From Streptomyces sp. RB17 (lineage in GTDB: Bacteria > Actinomycetota > Actinomycetes > Streptomycetales > Streptomycetaceae): a DNA stretch of 64,000 nucleotides. Shown in pieces: positions 17,787-26,800 of this stretch. The stretch lies in assembly GCF_009604455.1 (NCBI RefSeq), contig NZ_WEGL01000003.1, forward strand, positions 1 to 64,000, read 5' to 3'. A model generated the notes under the pieces. It was not told the origin of the DNA. It worked only from the letters and a program-made list of their open reading frames with translations, and searched no databases. Numbering within the stretch: the first letter of the stretch is position 1; every line of letters starts with the position of its first letter. The position numbers were made by a program, and so were the translations under genes.

Positions 17787-18482
17787 TCAGCGCTGGACCT
17801 CGAAGACGTCGACCTTGTCGTTCCAGTCGCCGCCGCCGGGGTAGCCCAGATTCTTGAGGTTCGACCAGCCACCCGGGGGGATGAGGTCGCGCTGCCGGTC
17901 GTCCAGCGGCCACGAACGGGAGTCCCAGAGCCTCGCGGTGCCGTAGTTGAGCGGCCAGCGGGCCACCCAGTAGTAGACCGAGCTGAGCTGGTCGCGGAAT
18001 CCGTAGTCGGCGAGGTTCTTCTTGCCGTCGCTGGAGAACTGCAGGCGCCGGCCCTTGTAGTCGGCGTCCGCGTACAGGCACCAGTAGTCGGAGGCGCAGT
18101 TGTCGCGCGGGTCGGAAGCGGCCGCGAGCCTGGCGGCCCTGAGGCTGTCCTTGCGGACCTTGGCGGGCAGAGCCGGGTCCTTCAGGGACTGCGCGTCCGT
18201 GTCGTAGCAGTGGAACTCTCCGCCGGGGAGTTCCGTGCAGATGTTGGCGCCTTCCCAGGACTTGGCGAGGTTGATCTTCCGCCCGTCGTACTCGGCGATC
18301 ACCGGCTTGACCGGGTCTGCCGTCGGCTGGTCCGCCGTCGGCTCGGCGGTGGGCTCCTGGGTGGCCGTGGCCGGCGGCTCCGCGGTGGGTTCCGCCGCGT
18401 GCGCCACCGGGCCGGTGCCCAGCAGGAGGGTCCCCGTAGAGGCCGCCGCCAGGAGGGCGGAGGCAAGAGATCTGCGTATCAA
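17787..18482 (-). CDS. Secreted peptidase inhibitor family I36 protein
   Basis: 231 residues from a TTG at 18482. GGAG lies 8 nt upstream, and the signal peptide (IRRSLASALLAAASTGTLLLGTG, cut near AHAAEP) begins exactly there. Thr/Pro/Glu-rich repeats (PTAEP, PTADQPTADP) link to a folded part. The C-terminal segment SDYWCLYADADYKGRRLQFSS and SSVYYW matches the beta/gamma-crystallin-like I36 inhibitor fold, which in Streptomyces inhibits extracellular metalloproteases. Cysteines in NICTELPGGEFHC and NCASDYWC suggest two disulfides. It is convergent with the AurF-like gene. Confidence 0.75.
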   Translation of the reverse strand: MIRRSLASALLAAASTGTLLLGTGPVAHAAEPTAEPPATATQEPTAEPTADQPTADPVKPVIAEYDGRKINLAKSWEGANICTELPGGEFHCYDTDAQSLKDPALPAKVRKDSLRAARLAAASDPRDNCASDYWCLYADADYKGRRLQFSSDGKKNLADYGFRDQLSSVYYWVARWPLNYGTARLWDSRSWPLDDRQRDLIPPGGWSNLKNLGYPGGGDWNDKVDVFEVQR

Positions 18483-18807
18483 GAGAGTTTCTCCACAGTG
18501 GTCGGAGTGGTAGAGGACGCCGAGGTCCTGGCGAAGCCGTCGAGACCGTTCCCCCGGTCGCCTGCGGACTGGCGTACACGGCGCCGGAGTGGTCAAGATC
18601 CGTCGCGCGCATGATCACTTTAGCCGTGGATACGAGGCATGTGACAACAGGCAATTTCGCTCGCAGTTGACCGAAAGACACCCGTACGGCGCCGGCGCGG
18701 CGGCCCACCCGGCCGGGATCGCTCGCCGCGGAATTGCGGTGCGCCTTCGGGCCGGCCCCGGCCGTCGCCTGCGCCCCCGCACGCCGGCGGCGATTAGGCT
18801 TCCCGGC
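18483..18807. other. Divergent intergenic region, promoters
   Basis: This 325-nt region separates the minus-strand inhibitor from the plus-strand TetR. It has no gene. Read on the minus strand, TTGTCA (about 18642) followed 19 nt later by TAAAGT is a possible inhibitor promoter. No TetR-like palindrome stands out. Confidence 0.3.
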
Positions 18808-19461
18808 ATGACCCCGTCCGCCGCCACCCCCGCCTACCGTCGGCTCAGTGTCGAGGAGCGGCGCAGCCAGCTGCTCGGCGCCGCCCTGTCGCTCTTCGCC
18901 CACCGTGCCCCCGAGGACGTGTCGCTGGACGACGTGGCGGAGGCCGCCGGAGTGTCGCGCCCCCTGGTGTACCGGTACTTCCCGGGTGGCAAGCAGCAGC
19001 TGTACGAGGCCGCGCTGCGGTCGGCCGCCGAAGAGCTCCAGCTGTGCTTCGACGAGCCGCGCGAGGGCCCGCTGCTGCCCCGCCTGTCCCGCGCCCTGGA
19101 GCGCTATCTGAGCTTCGTCGACGAGCACGACACCGGCTTCAGCGCGCTGCTGCAGGGCGGCAGCGTGGTGGAGACCTCGCGGACCACGGCCATCGTCGAC
19201 GGGGTACGGCGGGCCGCCGCCGAGCACATCTACGGCCACCTCGGCGTCGCCGAACCCGGCCCCCGGCTGCGCATGACCGTCCGGACGTGGATCACGGCCG
19301 TGGAGGCGGCCTCCCTGATCTGGCTGGACGAGGACAAGCAGCCCCCGGTGGAGGAGCTGCGCGCCTGGCTGGTGGAGCAGTTCGTGGCCGTCCTCACGGT
19401 CACCGCGGGCCGGGACCCGCAGACGGCCGCCGTCGTCGGCGCGCTCGGCGAGGAAGGCTGA
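18808..19461 (+). CDS. TetR family transcriptional regulator
   Basis: 217 residues from the ATG at 18808. The N-terminal helix-turn-helix is RRSQLLGAALSLFAHRAPEDVSLDDVAEAAGVSRPLVYRYF, the TetR signature. A helical ligand-binding domain (about 70-210) follows, with the fragment RTWITAVEAASLIWLDED typical of a large Streptomyces subgroup. Ten bases separate its stop from the next gene, so they are co-transcribed. The target and ligand are unknown. Confidence 0.92.
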   Translation: MTPSAATPAYRRLSVEERRSQLLGAALSLFAHRAPEDVSLDDVAEAAGVSRPLVYRYFPGGKQQLYEAALRSAAEELQLCFDEPREGPLLPRLSRALERYLSFVDEHDTGFSALLQGGSVVETSRTTAIVDGVRRAAAEHIYGHLGVAEPGPRLRMTVRTWITAVEAASLIWLDEDKQPPVEELRAWLVEQFVAVLTVTAGRDPQTAAVVGALGEEG

Positions 19462-19471
19462 GACTGGAGCG

Positions 19472-19774
19472 GTGAAGAGTCAGGACACCCCCTTCGAGGG
19501 CGGCCCCATGGACGGGCGCGTGCTGCCGGTCCTGCTCGGGCCCACCGGGCACCCGCCGAAGACGTACCGCATCCCCGTGCCGGACCCGGACGGCGGCCCG
19601 CCCACGGTGCTCGTCTACCGCCGGGTGCCCAGGGGGCACAGCAAGAGGCTGGGCCTGATCCAGGGGTGGAAGTACCGGTACGACCCGGACGACACCTCCG
19701 GCGGAAGGCTCCGGTGGCCCTGGTCGAAGCCGGCCGCCACCCCGCCGGGCGAGCCGGACGACACGAACGGGTGA
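19472..19774 (+). CDS. Small conserved actinomycete protein
   Basis: A 100-residue protein from a GTG start, 10 nt after tetR. It is Pro/Gly/Asp rich. The middle has TYRIPVPDPDGGPPTVLVYRR, then a Trp/Tyr cluster (LGLIQGWKYRYDPDD) and a basic C-terminus (GGRLRWPWSKP). No signal peptide, helix or enzyme motif is seen. It is followed by a perfect 9-bp hairpin terminator. The function is unknown. Confidence 0.7.
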   Translation: MKSQDTPFEGGPMDGRVLPVLLGPTGHPPKTYRIPVPDPDGGPPTVLVYRRVPRGHSKRLGLIQGWKYRYDPDDTSGGRLRWPWSKPAATPPGEPDDTNG

Positions 19775-19776
19775 CA

Positions 19777-19800
19777 GGCGTGCGCCGAACCGCGCACGCC
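19777..19800 (+). terminator. Hairpin terminator after the tetR operon
   Basis: GGCGTGCGC pairs perfectly with GCGCACGCC around CGAACC, beginning two bases after the stop of the 100-residue gene. There is no U-tract, as is usual in Streptomyces. Confidence 0.6.
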
Positions 19801-19898
19801 GGGCGCGCGCCCCGCACGGATACATCTGATTATCGCGGTGCCATAGGAGGCGACCAGCCCGCCCGCCGGGAGTCCCTCCCCGCATCCGAGGTGATCAC

Positions 19899-20993
19899 GT
19901 GTCAGGAATGCTTCTGCGCCTGGCCTGTACGACCGCGCTGGCGGCCCAGGCCGTCCTCGTGCCCGCACCCGCCGCGGCCGCACCGGACCCGCAGCGGCCC
20001 GGCGCGGCTCCACAACGGCCCGTTGCCGCTCCGCAGCGTCCCGCGTCCCAACTGCTGACGGACCTTCAACAGCTGTACCGCCAGGCCGAGAAGGCCACCG
20101 AGACCTACAACGCCACCGCCGAGAAGCTGAAGCGTCAGCGCGCCGAGGTGTCCCGCCTCGACGGCCGGCTGGCCCGCGCCCGCCTCGCCCTTCAGGACAG
20201 CCGCAGCGACGCCGGCCGACTGGCCCGCGGGCAGTACCAGGGCACCGGCGGCCTGGGCCCGTACGCCCGCCTGCTCCTCGCGCCCGATCCGCAGTACGCG
20301 CTGGACGAGGGCCATGTCATCGGCGAGCTGGCCCGCGCTCAGGCCCGTACGGTGCACCGGCTGACCGCCACCGAGAAGCAGAGCGACGCCCTGGCCCGGG
20401 CGGCCCGCAAGGCCCTGGACACCCAGCTCACCCTCGCCGACCGGCAGCGCGAGCAGCGCGACGACGTGCAGAAGAGGCTGGACGACGTGACTCGGCTGCT
20501 GGCCTCCCTCACCCCGGCCCAGCTGTCCGCGGTCACCGCGCTGGAACAGCGGGGCGTCACCGCCGCCCAGCAGAAGCTGGCCACCTCGGGCTCCCTCCCC
20601 GCGGCCCGCCGCGCCTCCCCCGAGGGCGCCCGCGCGGTCCGCTACGCCATGGACCAGCTCGGCAAGCCGTACCGGTGGGGCGCGCAGGGCCCCGACTCCT
20701 ACGACTGCTCGGGCCTCACCACCCAGGCCTGGGAACACGCGGGCAGGACCATTCCCCGCACCAGCCAGGAGCAGTGGCGGCGGTTGAAGAGGATCCCGCT
20801 GGGCGAACTGCGGCCGGGTGACCTGGTGGTGTACTTCCCGGACGCGACCCACGTGGCCATGTACGTGGGCGCCGGCAAGGTCGTACAGGCACCGAGACCG
20901 GGAGAGAGGATCCAGATGTCACCGCTGGCGTCCAATCCGGTACTCGGTGCCGTACGACCGGATGATCAGGCCCCGGTCACCGAGGCCAGGTAG
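19899..20993 (+). CDS. Secreted NlpC/P60 peptidoglycan hydrolase with coiled coil
   Basis: 364 residues from a GTG that follows GAGGTGATC. The signal peptide ends near residue 28 (APAAAAPD). Residues about 50-215 form long coiled coils (LLTDLQQLYRQAEKATETYN, LDDVTRLLASLTPAQLS), as in RipA-like or P60-like endopeptidases. The NlpC/P60 domain holds Cys270 (YDCSGL) and His318 (DATHVAMYVG). It cuts stem peptides in the wall. Its last 28 bases overlap the convergent monooxygenase gene. No cyclic-di-AMP riboswitch fold could be recognised in the 100 nt upstream. Confidence 0.9.
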   Translation: MSGMLLRLACTTALAAQAVLVPAPAAAAPDPQRPGAAPQRPVAAPQRPASQLLTDLQQLYRQAEKATETYNATAEKLKRQRAEVSRLDGRLARARLALQDSRSDAGRLARGQYQGTGGLGPYARLLLAPDPQYALDEGHVIGELARAQARTVHRLTATEKQSDALARAARKALDTQLTLADRQREQRDDVQKRLDDVTRLLASLTPAQLSAVTALEQRGVTAAQQKLATSGSLPAARRASPEGARAVRYAMDQLGKPYRWGAQGPDSYDCSGLTTQAWEHAGRTIPRTSQEQWRRLKRIPLGELRPGDLVVYFPDATHVAMYVGAGKVVQAPRPGERIQMSPLASNPVLGAVRPDDQAPVTEAR

Positions 20994-22219
20994 GCGGCCG
21001 TCTTCTCCGGCTCGTAGAAGAAGTTCTCGAAGTCGGAGGGGTCGTTGAACGCGTTGGCGAAGCGGTCGGCCACGGGCTGGAGCTGGCCGGCCGCGCCGAT
21101 GAGGTTCAGGATGTGCTCCGGCGGCGGCATGAGCATCGCGTTCGTCCACTTGGTGACGTGCTGCGCGGTGTTCCAGTACCGGTCGAAGGTGGCCTGCATC
21201 CACTCCTCGTCGAACGGCTTGTCACCGTGCTCCAGGATCGAGGCGAGGTACGCGGCCGCGCACTTGGAGGCCGAGTTGGAGCCCTGGCCGGTGATCGGGT
21301 CGTTGGCCACGACGACGTCCGCGACGCCGAGGACCAGCCCGCCGCCGGGCAGCCGGCCGATGGGGTTGCGCACCGTCGGGGCGTAGCGGCCGGCCAGCGT
21401 GCCACCCGCGTCGGTCAGTTCGGCCTTCGTCGCCCGCGCGTACTCCCAGGGCGTGAACTTCTCCATGAGTTCCAGGGTCAGGGAGAGGTGCTCCGCCGGG
21501 TCCTTGACGCCGTTGAAGACGTCGAGCGGGCCGCCGGGTATGCCCTCCCAGAACAGGATGTCGGCGCGGCCGGACGTGGTGAGCGTCGGCATGATGAACA
21601 GCTCGCCGACTCCGGGCACCAGGTTGCAGCGGACCGCGTCGAACTCCGGGTGCTCCGGGCGCGGGCCGAGCCCGTGGACGTACGCCACCGCGAGTGCGCG
21701 CTGCGGCTCGCTGTACGGGGAGCGCGAGGCGTCGCGGCCGAACATCTGGACCAGCTCGCCCTTGCCGGCCGAGATCAGGACGAGGTCGTACGTGCGGGAG
21801 AAGTAGTCGAGGTCGCCGACCGCCGCACCGTGGATGACCAGCTGGCCGCCGCGCTGGGCGAAGGTCTCCATCCAGCCGGCCATCTTCACCCGCTGGTCGA
21901 CCGACTGCGCGTACCCCTGCAGCCTGCCCACCCAGTCGATGGCCCGCTGGGTGGGGCCGGGGTCGTGCGAGCCGGGGGCCGCGACCGAGACGCCGAGCCC
22001 TTCGATCTTCGGGGCCTGGGACTCCCAGAAGTTCAGCTGGAGATCGCGCTCGTGCTGCAGTGCCGTGTGGAACATGCACTGCGTCGACATGACCCGGCCG
22101 GTGCGGATCTCGTCCGCGGTCCGGTTCGACATCAGGGTGACCTCGTAGCCGTGCGACTGCAGGCCGAGGGCGAGCTGGAGACCGGACTGGCCGGCTCCGA
22201 CGACGAGTATCTTCCGCAT
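20966..22219 (-). CDS. StyA-like flavin monooxygenase (styrene/indole type)
   Basis: 417 residues with an N-terminal FAD-binding Rossmann motif (ILVVGAGQSGLQLALGLQ) and the fold of the styrene monooxygenase oxygenase component (MSTQCMFHTALQHERDLQL, ending with GQGSNSASKCAAAYLASIL). Such enzymes use reduced FAD from a partner reductase, and none is encoded beside it. The gene starts 46 nt after cvnD on the same strand. It is therefore probably the last gene of the conservon operon, in the position where other conservons carry cytochrome P450 genes. It overlaps the NlpC/P60 gene by 28 nt tail to tail. Confidence 0.85.
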   Translation of the reverse strand: MRKILVVGAGQSGLQLALGLQSHGYEVTLMSNRTADEIRTGRVMSTQCMFHTALQHERDLQLNFWESQAPKIEGLGVSVAAPGSHDPGPTQRAIDWVGRLQGYAQSVDQRVKMAGWMETFAQRGGQLVIHGAAVGDLDYFSRTYDLVLISAGKGELVQMFGRDASRSPYSEPQRALAVAYVHGLGPRPEHPEFDAVRCNLVPGVGELFIMPTLTTSGRADILFWEGIPGGPLDVFNGVKDPAEHLSLTLELMEKFTPWEYARATKAELTDAGGTLAGRYAPTVRNPIGRLPGGGLVLGVADVVVANDPITGQGSNSASKCAAAYLASILEHGDKPFDEEWMQATFDRYWNTAQHVTKWTNAMLMPPPEHILNLIGAAGQLQPVADRFANAFNDPSDFENFFYEPEKTAAYLASVTGA

Positions 22220-22265
22220 GCGGGTGGGGACTCCTAACGGGTACTGCTCAGGGACTACTCGGGGA

Positions 22266-22925
22266 CTACTCGGGGGTTTCGTCCAGCGCGTGGCCGACCA
22301 GGGACAGCAGCGTCTCGATGACCGAGATACGGCGCCGCGCGTCCATGATCATGACAGGGACGTGCGCGGGGATCGTCAGCGCCTCCCGTACGTCCGCCGG
22401 CTCGAACAGCTCGCTGCCGTCGAAGTGGTTGACCGCGACGACGTACGGCAGTCCGCAGCTCTCGAAGTAGTCCAGCGCGGGGAAGCAGTCCTTCAGCCGG
22501 CGCGTGTCGGCCAGGACGACCGCGCCGATCGCGCCGCGCACGAGGTCGTCCCACATGAACCAGAACCGCTGCTGGCCCGGCGTGCCGAACAGATAGAGCA
22601 CCAGGTCGTCGTCGAGCGTGATGCGGCCGAAGTCCATGGCCACGGTGGTGGTGAGCTTGCCCGGGGTGGCGGTGAGGTCGTCGGTCTCCTCGCTCGCCTC
22701 GGTCATCAGCGCCTCGGTCTGCAGGGGCGTGATCTCCGAGACCGCGGTGACCAGGGTGGTCTTGCCGACACCGAAGCCTCCCGCCACGACTATCTTCGTG
22801 GCGACGGGGGCGCGGGTGCGGTCCGTCTGCCAGGACCTGAGGTCCTCGTCGGGCTCGGTGAATCCGGCGACGAGAGGGGTGCCTCCGACGGCGGAGGCGG
22901 CGGTGTCAGAGACGACGGAGTCCAC
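22266..22925 (-). CDS. cvnD: CvnD, small Ras-like GTPase of the conservon
   Basis: 219 residues. The P-loop GGFGVGKTT (49-57), the G3-like FGTPGQQRFWFMW and the NHFD specificity element mark the conservon GTPase family, which is related to Rab/MglA-like proteins. It is membrane-peripheral through CvnA-C and is thought to act in a G-protein-coupled-like signalling complex. Its start region overlaps cvnC by 20 nt, and an internal ATG/GTG could also be used. Spacing to the monooxygenase gene is 46 nt. Confidence 0.93.
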   Translation of the reverse strand: MDSVVSDTAASAVGGTPLVAGFTEPDEDLRSWQTDRTRAPVATKIVVAGGFGVGKTTLVTAVSEITPLQTEALMTEASEETDDLTATPGKLTTTVAMDFGRITLDDDLVLYLFGTPGQQRFWFMWDDLVRGAIGAVVLADTRRLKDCFPALDYFESCGLPYVVAVNHFDGSELFEPADVREALTIPAHVPVMIMDARRRISVIETLLSLVGHALDETPE

Positions 22926-23316
22926 TCAGCACCCTTTCCAGCAGCGCGCGGTCCGGGCGGCCGGTGCCGTGACCGGTCCCGGTGCCGTACACACGGATCT
23001 TTCCCTGGTCCGCGAGGTCGCTCAGGAGCACGCGGACCACGCCGAGCGGCATCTTCAGCAGCGCGGCTATCTCGGCCACCGTGCGCATACGGCGGCACAG
23101 TTCGACGATGGCCCGCATCTCCGGCATGACCCGGGTGGTGAGGGCGCCGTTCGTCAGTTCCTTGCGCTCCTCCGGGGCTTCGAGTGCCGCGACGAACGTC
23201 TCCACGAGGAGGACGTGGCCGAAGCGGGTGCGGCCGCCGGTGAGCGAGTAGGGGCGGACGCGGGCGGGTTTGCGGTCGCCGCCGCGCACGGGGAGATGCT
23301 TCGCGGTGCCGCTCAT
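22906..23316 (-). CDS. cvnC: CvnC, DUF742 protein of the conservon
   Basis: 136 residues from the ATG at 23316. The winged-helix-like DUF742 core is complete: RVRPYSLTGGRTR, MPEMRAIVELCRRMRTVAEIAALLKM, VRVLLSDLADQGKIRVY. It links the kinase-like CvnA/roadblock CvnB pair to the GTPase CvnD. The start overlaps the cvnB stop by 4 nt (ATGA), so the genes are translated in a chain. Confidence 0.92.
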   Translation of the reverse strand: MSGTAKHLPVRGGDRKPARVRPYSLTGGRTRFGHVLLVETFVAALEAPEERKELTNGALTTRVMPEMRAIVELCRRMRTVAEIAALLKMPLGVVRVLLSDLADQGKIRVYGTGTGHGTGRPDRALLERVLSGLRRL

Positions 23317-23846
23317 CGGGCGCTCCCCGCCGACTCGGCCTCCAGGGACTTGCGCAGCTCGCTGCGGAGTTCCGGGGTGAGGACGTGGCCGGCGCGGCCG
23401 ACGAACAGCGCCATGTGGTACGCGACCACGCTCATGTCGCACTCGGCGCTGCCGTGCACGCCGAGCAGCGAGCCGTCGCTGATCGACATCACGAACAGGC
23501 TGCCCTCCTCCATCGCGATCATCGTGTGCTTGACGCCGCCGAAGGCCATCAGCTTGGCGGCGCCGACGGTGAGGCTGCCGATGCCGGAGACGATGGTGGC
23601 CAGGTCGGCGGAGGAACCCCTCGGGCCCTTTGCCGGCCGCTTGTCGCGGGATGCGGCGATGGGGGTCCCCCCGCGCGAGTGGGTTCGAGCGTGGGGGAGG
23701 GTGGGGTCGGACGACAGGAGCAGCAGGCCGTCCGAGGAGACCACGGCGACGGACTGGATGCCGGGGACTTCCTCGACCAGGTTGGTCAGCAGCCAGTGCA
23801 GGTTGCGGGCTTCACTGCTCAGTCCATACGTACTGGGCGCGGTCAA
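23313..23846 (-). CDS. cvnB: CvnB, roadblock/LC7 protein with an inserted loop
   Basis: 177 residues from a TTG at 23846 after GAGGAGG, overlapping the cvnA stop as TTGA. The roadblock fold is normal before and after: LLTNLVEEVPGIQSVAVVSSDG, SADLATIVSGIGSLTVGAAKLM, SISDGSLLGVHGSAECDMS. Between residues about 48 and 72 it has extra sequence (PTLPHARTHSRGGTPIAA), making it about 40 residues longer than the usual 135-140. The insert is encoded by a palindromic element of a type dispersed in Streptomyces. CvnB is expected to be a GTPase-activating or scaffold partner of CvnD. Confidence 0.9.
   Translation of the reverse strand: MTAPSTYGLSSEARNLHWLLTNLVEEVPGIQSVAVVSSDGLLLLSSDPTLPHARTHSRGGTPIAASRDKRPAKGPRGSSADLATIVSGIGSLTVGAAKLMAFGGVKHTMIAMEEGSLFVMSISDGSLLGVHGSAECDMSVVAYHMALFVGRAGHVLTPELRSELRKSLEAESAGSAR
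23656..23705. repeat. Palindromic REP-like element inserted in cvnB
   Basis: On the plus strand the element starts with ATGGGGGTCCCCCC, continues with GCGCGAGTGGGTTCGAGCG and ends with TGGGGGAGGGTGGGGTC. The ends TCCCCCC and TGGGGGA with GCGCGA/TCGAGC arms form an imperfect hairpin. The leading GGGGGTCCCCC is itself a palindrome. From memory near-identical copies occur in many Streptomyces intergenic regions. Here it is read through in frame inside a gene. Confidence 0.6.
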
Positions 23847-26800
23847 CTGCTTGCCTCCTCGGCTGTGCCCCCCGTGGCTGTTTCGGTACGTGCTTCGATC
23901 TCTGCCTCTACGTCGCGGTAGCCGGCCTGGGCGCCCTGGCGGAAGCCGCCGAGCCTCCTGCGGAGGGCTTCGGCGTCGATGCTCGCGGTGCGCTGGCGGG
24001 GTGGGGCGGCGGGTGCGGTGATCTTGGGTGTGCGCTTGGGGAGGCCCTTGCTGGTGAGCTGTTCCTCCGGGTCGGCTTCGCCTTCGGCGGGGATGTCGGC
24101 CCCACCCGCACCGCCCGTGCGGCTGTCGTCGTGGGGCGCGGGTGGCCCCTGCGGGGCGCGTCCGACGTCGGTGGCCGACGGGCCCGTGGGCTGCGCCGTG
24201 AGGTCCGGGAGCAGCAGTTCCATCGTCGACTCGGCGAAGGTCTCCGCCGGGGCCTTCGGGCGGGTCTCCGCGTCCTGGGCGACCGGCGCGGCCTGCTCGT
24301 GCACCGCCTGCTCCACCGAGCCGCCGGTCACCCCCCGCCCGCCGCCGAAGGCATCCCACACGTCATCCTCGGCCGAACCACCGAAGGCGTCCCGCACGTC
24401 GCGCTCCGCGCCCTCGGCGAAACCGCCTGCGCCACCCGGAACCACGTCCCCGGCCGAACGATCGAAGGACCCCGAAGCCGCATCCTCGGCCGAACCGCCG
24501 GCGGCATCCCGCACCGCGCCCTTGGCCGAACCACCGAAGGCATCCCGCACGGCGTCCTCGGCCGAACCGGCAAAGGACTCCCGCCCCGCACCCCACGCCG
24601 AACCGCCGGCGTCATCCCGCACAGAATCCCCAGCCGAATCACCGAAGGCATCCCGCCCCGCACCCCCGGCCACACCGCCGAAGGACTCCCGGACCGCATC
24701 CTCGGCCGAACCACCGGCGGCATCCCGCACCGCGCCCTTGGCCGAACCGCCGAAGGCATCCCGCACGGCGTCCTCTGCCCAACCGCCGGTGACATCCCGA
24801 ACCGCATCCCCAGCCACACCGCCGAAGGACTCCCGAACCGCATCCCCCGCCGGACCGCCGGTGACATCCCGTACCGCATCCCGCGCCGGACCGCCGGTGA
24901 CATCCCGTACCGCATCCCGCGCCGGACCGCCGGTGACATCCCGTACCGCATCCCGCGCCGGACCGGCGGCGGCATCCCGCGCCGCATCGCCGGCCGAGAC
25001 GGCGAAGGCGCCGCTCGCCGGGTCCTTCGCCGAGGCGCCGAAGGTGTGCTGCGGCTCACCGGCCGGTTCGGCGGAGGCGGGCTGGTCGGTGAGCGTGCCG
25101 AAGGCGGTGCCGGTCTCGCCCGCGGGAGTCTGTACCGGGCCGGCGGGCTCGTCGGGCGGAGTGTCGGCGGCGCCTTCCGTGACCGGGTTCCCAGAAGCGT
25201 TCCCCTCCGTCGTACCGCCGGAGGCAGCCGCTCCCCTGACCGCCTGCTCCGCCAGGGCGACCAGCGGGTCGGTGTGCTTGGCGCGGCCGTGGAGGACGTT
25301 GGAGTTGACCTCGGCGTCGGCACCGGGGAGGGAGAAGCTGCCCGTGCCGCTCAGGGACGAGGTCTGCGGGGGCAGGGCGGTGGGCGGGGCATCGCTGAGG
25401 AGGGTGGCCGGGAGGACGACCACCGCGGCGATGCCGCCCTGCTTCTGCTCGCGCAGGTGTACCCGGACACCGTGGCGGTGGGCGAGGCGGGCGACGACGT
25501 ACAGGCCGAGGCCGAGGCCGGCGTCGCCCTCGTTGTCGTAGTGGGTCTCGGGGTCGAAGCCGGCCAGGCGGGTGTTGAGCAGGTCCAGGCGGTCGGCCGC
25601 CATGCCGATGCCCTCGTCCTGGACGGAGAGCATGACCTCGCCGTTCTCCAGCAGCCATCCGGAGACCTCGACGGGCAGGTCCGGCGGGGAGAACGACGAG
25701 GCGTTCTCCATCAGCTCGGCCAGCAGGTGCGAGAGGTCGTCCGCCGCGAAGCCCGCCACGTGCGCGTGCGGGGGAAGCGCCGCGATACGCACCCGCTCGT
25801 AGCGCTCGATCTCGCTGACACCCGCCCGGACCACGTCGACCAGCGGCACCGGGCCGTGGTGCTGCTGGACGTGCTCGGCGCCGGCCAGGACCAGGAGGTT
25901 CTCGCTGTGACGGCGCATGACCGTGGCGAAGTGGTCGAGCTTGAAGAGCGTGGCGAGGCGGTCCGGGTCCTGTTCGCGTTCCTCCAGGCCCTCGATGACC
26001 GCGAGCTGGCGCTCGACCAGGCCGAGGGTGCGCAGGGCCAGGTTGACGAACGTACCGCCGATGCTGGTGCGCAGCCGCTCCAGCCGGTCGGCGGACCGCA
26101 TCAGCTCGGCCTGCAGGGCCTCGCGGGCGTCGGCCATCTTCTGGCGCTGGCCGATCAGGTGCTTGCGGTCCGTCTCCAGCGTGGACACACGCTCGTACAG
26201 GGCCGCCGCGTGCGCGTGCAGGGCGTTGACCGAGCGGACGACCTGGGCGAACTCGTCGTTGCGGCCGGTGAAGGTGATCGGCTCCTGGGCCGCCGGGTCC
26301 TCGGACTGAGCCAGGCGGGCCGAACCGCGGCGCAGCACCGACAGCGGGCGGGTCAGGGTGCGGGCCATGGCCGTGGCGAGGCCGACGGCGACCAGCATGA
26401 GCGCGCCGAGCACGGCGATGCGGATCTCCAGCGCCGCGACGTCGTCGTCGCGGAGCTTCGCCAGGTCCTTGGTGCGGTGGTCGTAGAGGGCCGATTCCGC
26501 GCCGCGCATCAGGTCGACGCGGGCGGACAGGGCCGCGTCCAGCTTCTTGGTGCTGGTGGTCAGCTCGCTGTCGGCCAGTGTCGGCTGGTCGGTGAGCGTG
26601 GCGAGGTGCTTCTCCGCCGAGTTGACGTCGGAACCGGTGACCGTGGAGTCGTAGGAGTCGACGGCCGTCTTGGGCGCGGTCGCGCGGAAGTCCGCGAGGG
26701 CGGCGTCGGCGCGCAGCCGGGCCTGCTGGGCGGCGGCGGTCAGCTGGTCGCGCTGCTTCCGGTCGGCCGCGGAGGTGGTGGAGGTCGTGGTGGGCAGGCC

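Noticed and set aside
19801..19898. Cyclic-di-AMP (ydaO) riboswitch before the NlpC/P60 gene
   Set aside because: Expected in some Streptomyces wall-hydrolase genes, but the spacer is too short and no conserved ydaO core or paired arms could be recognised.
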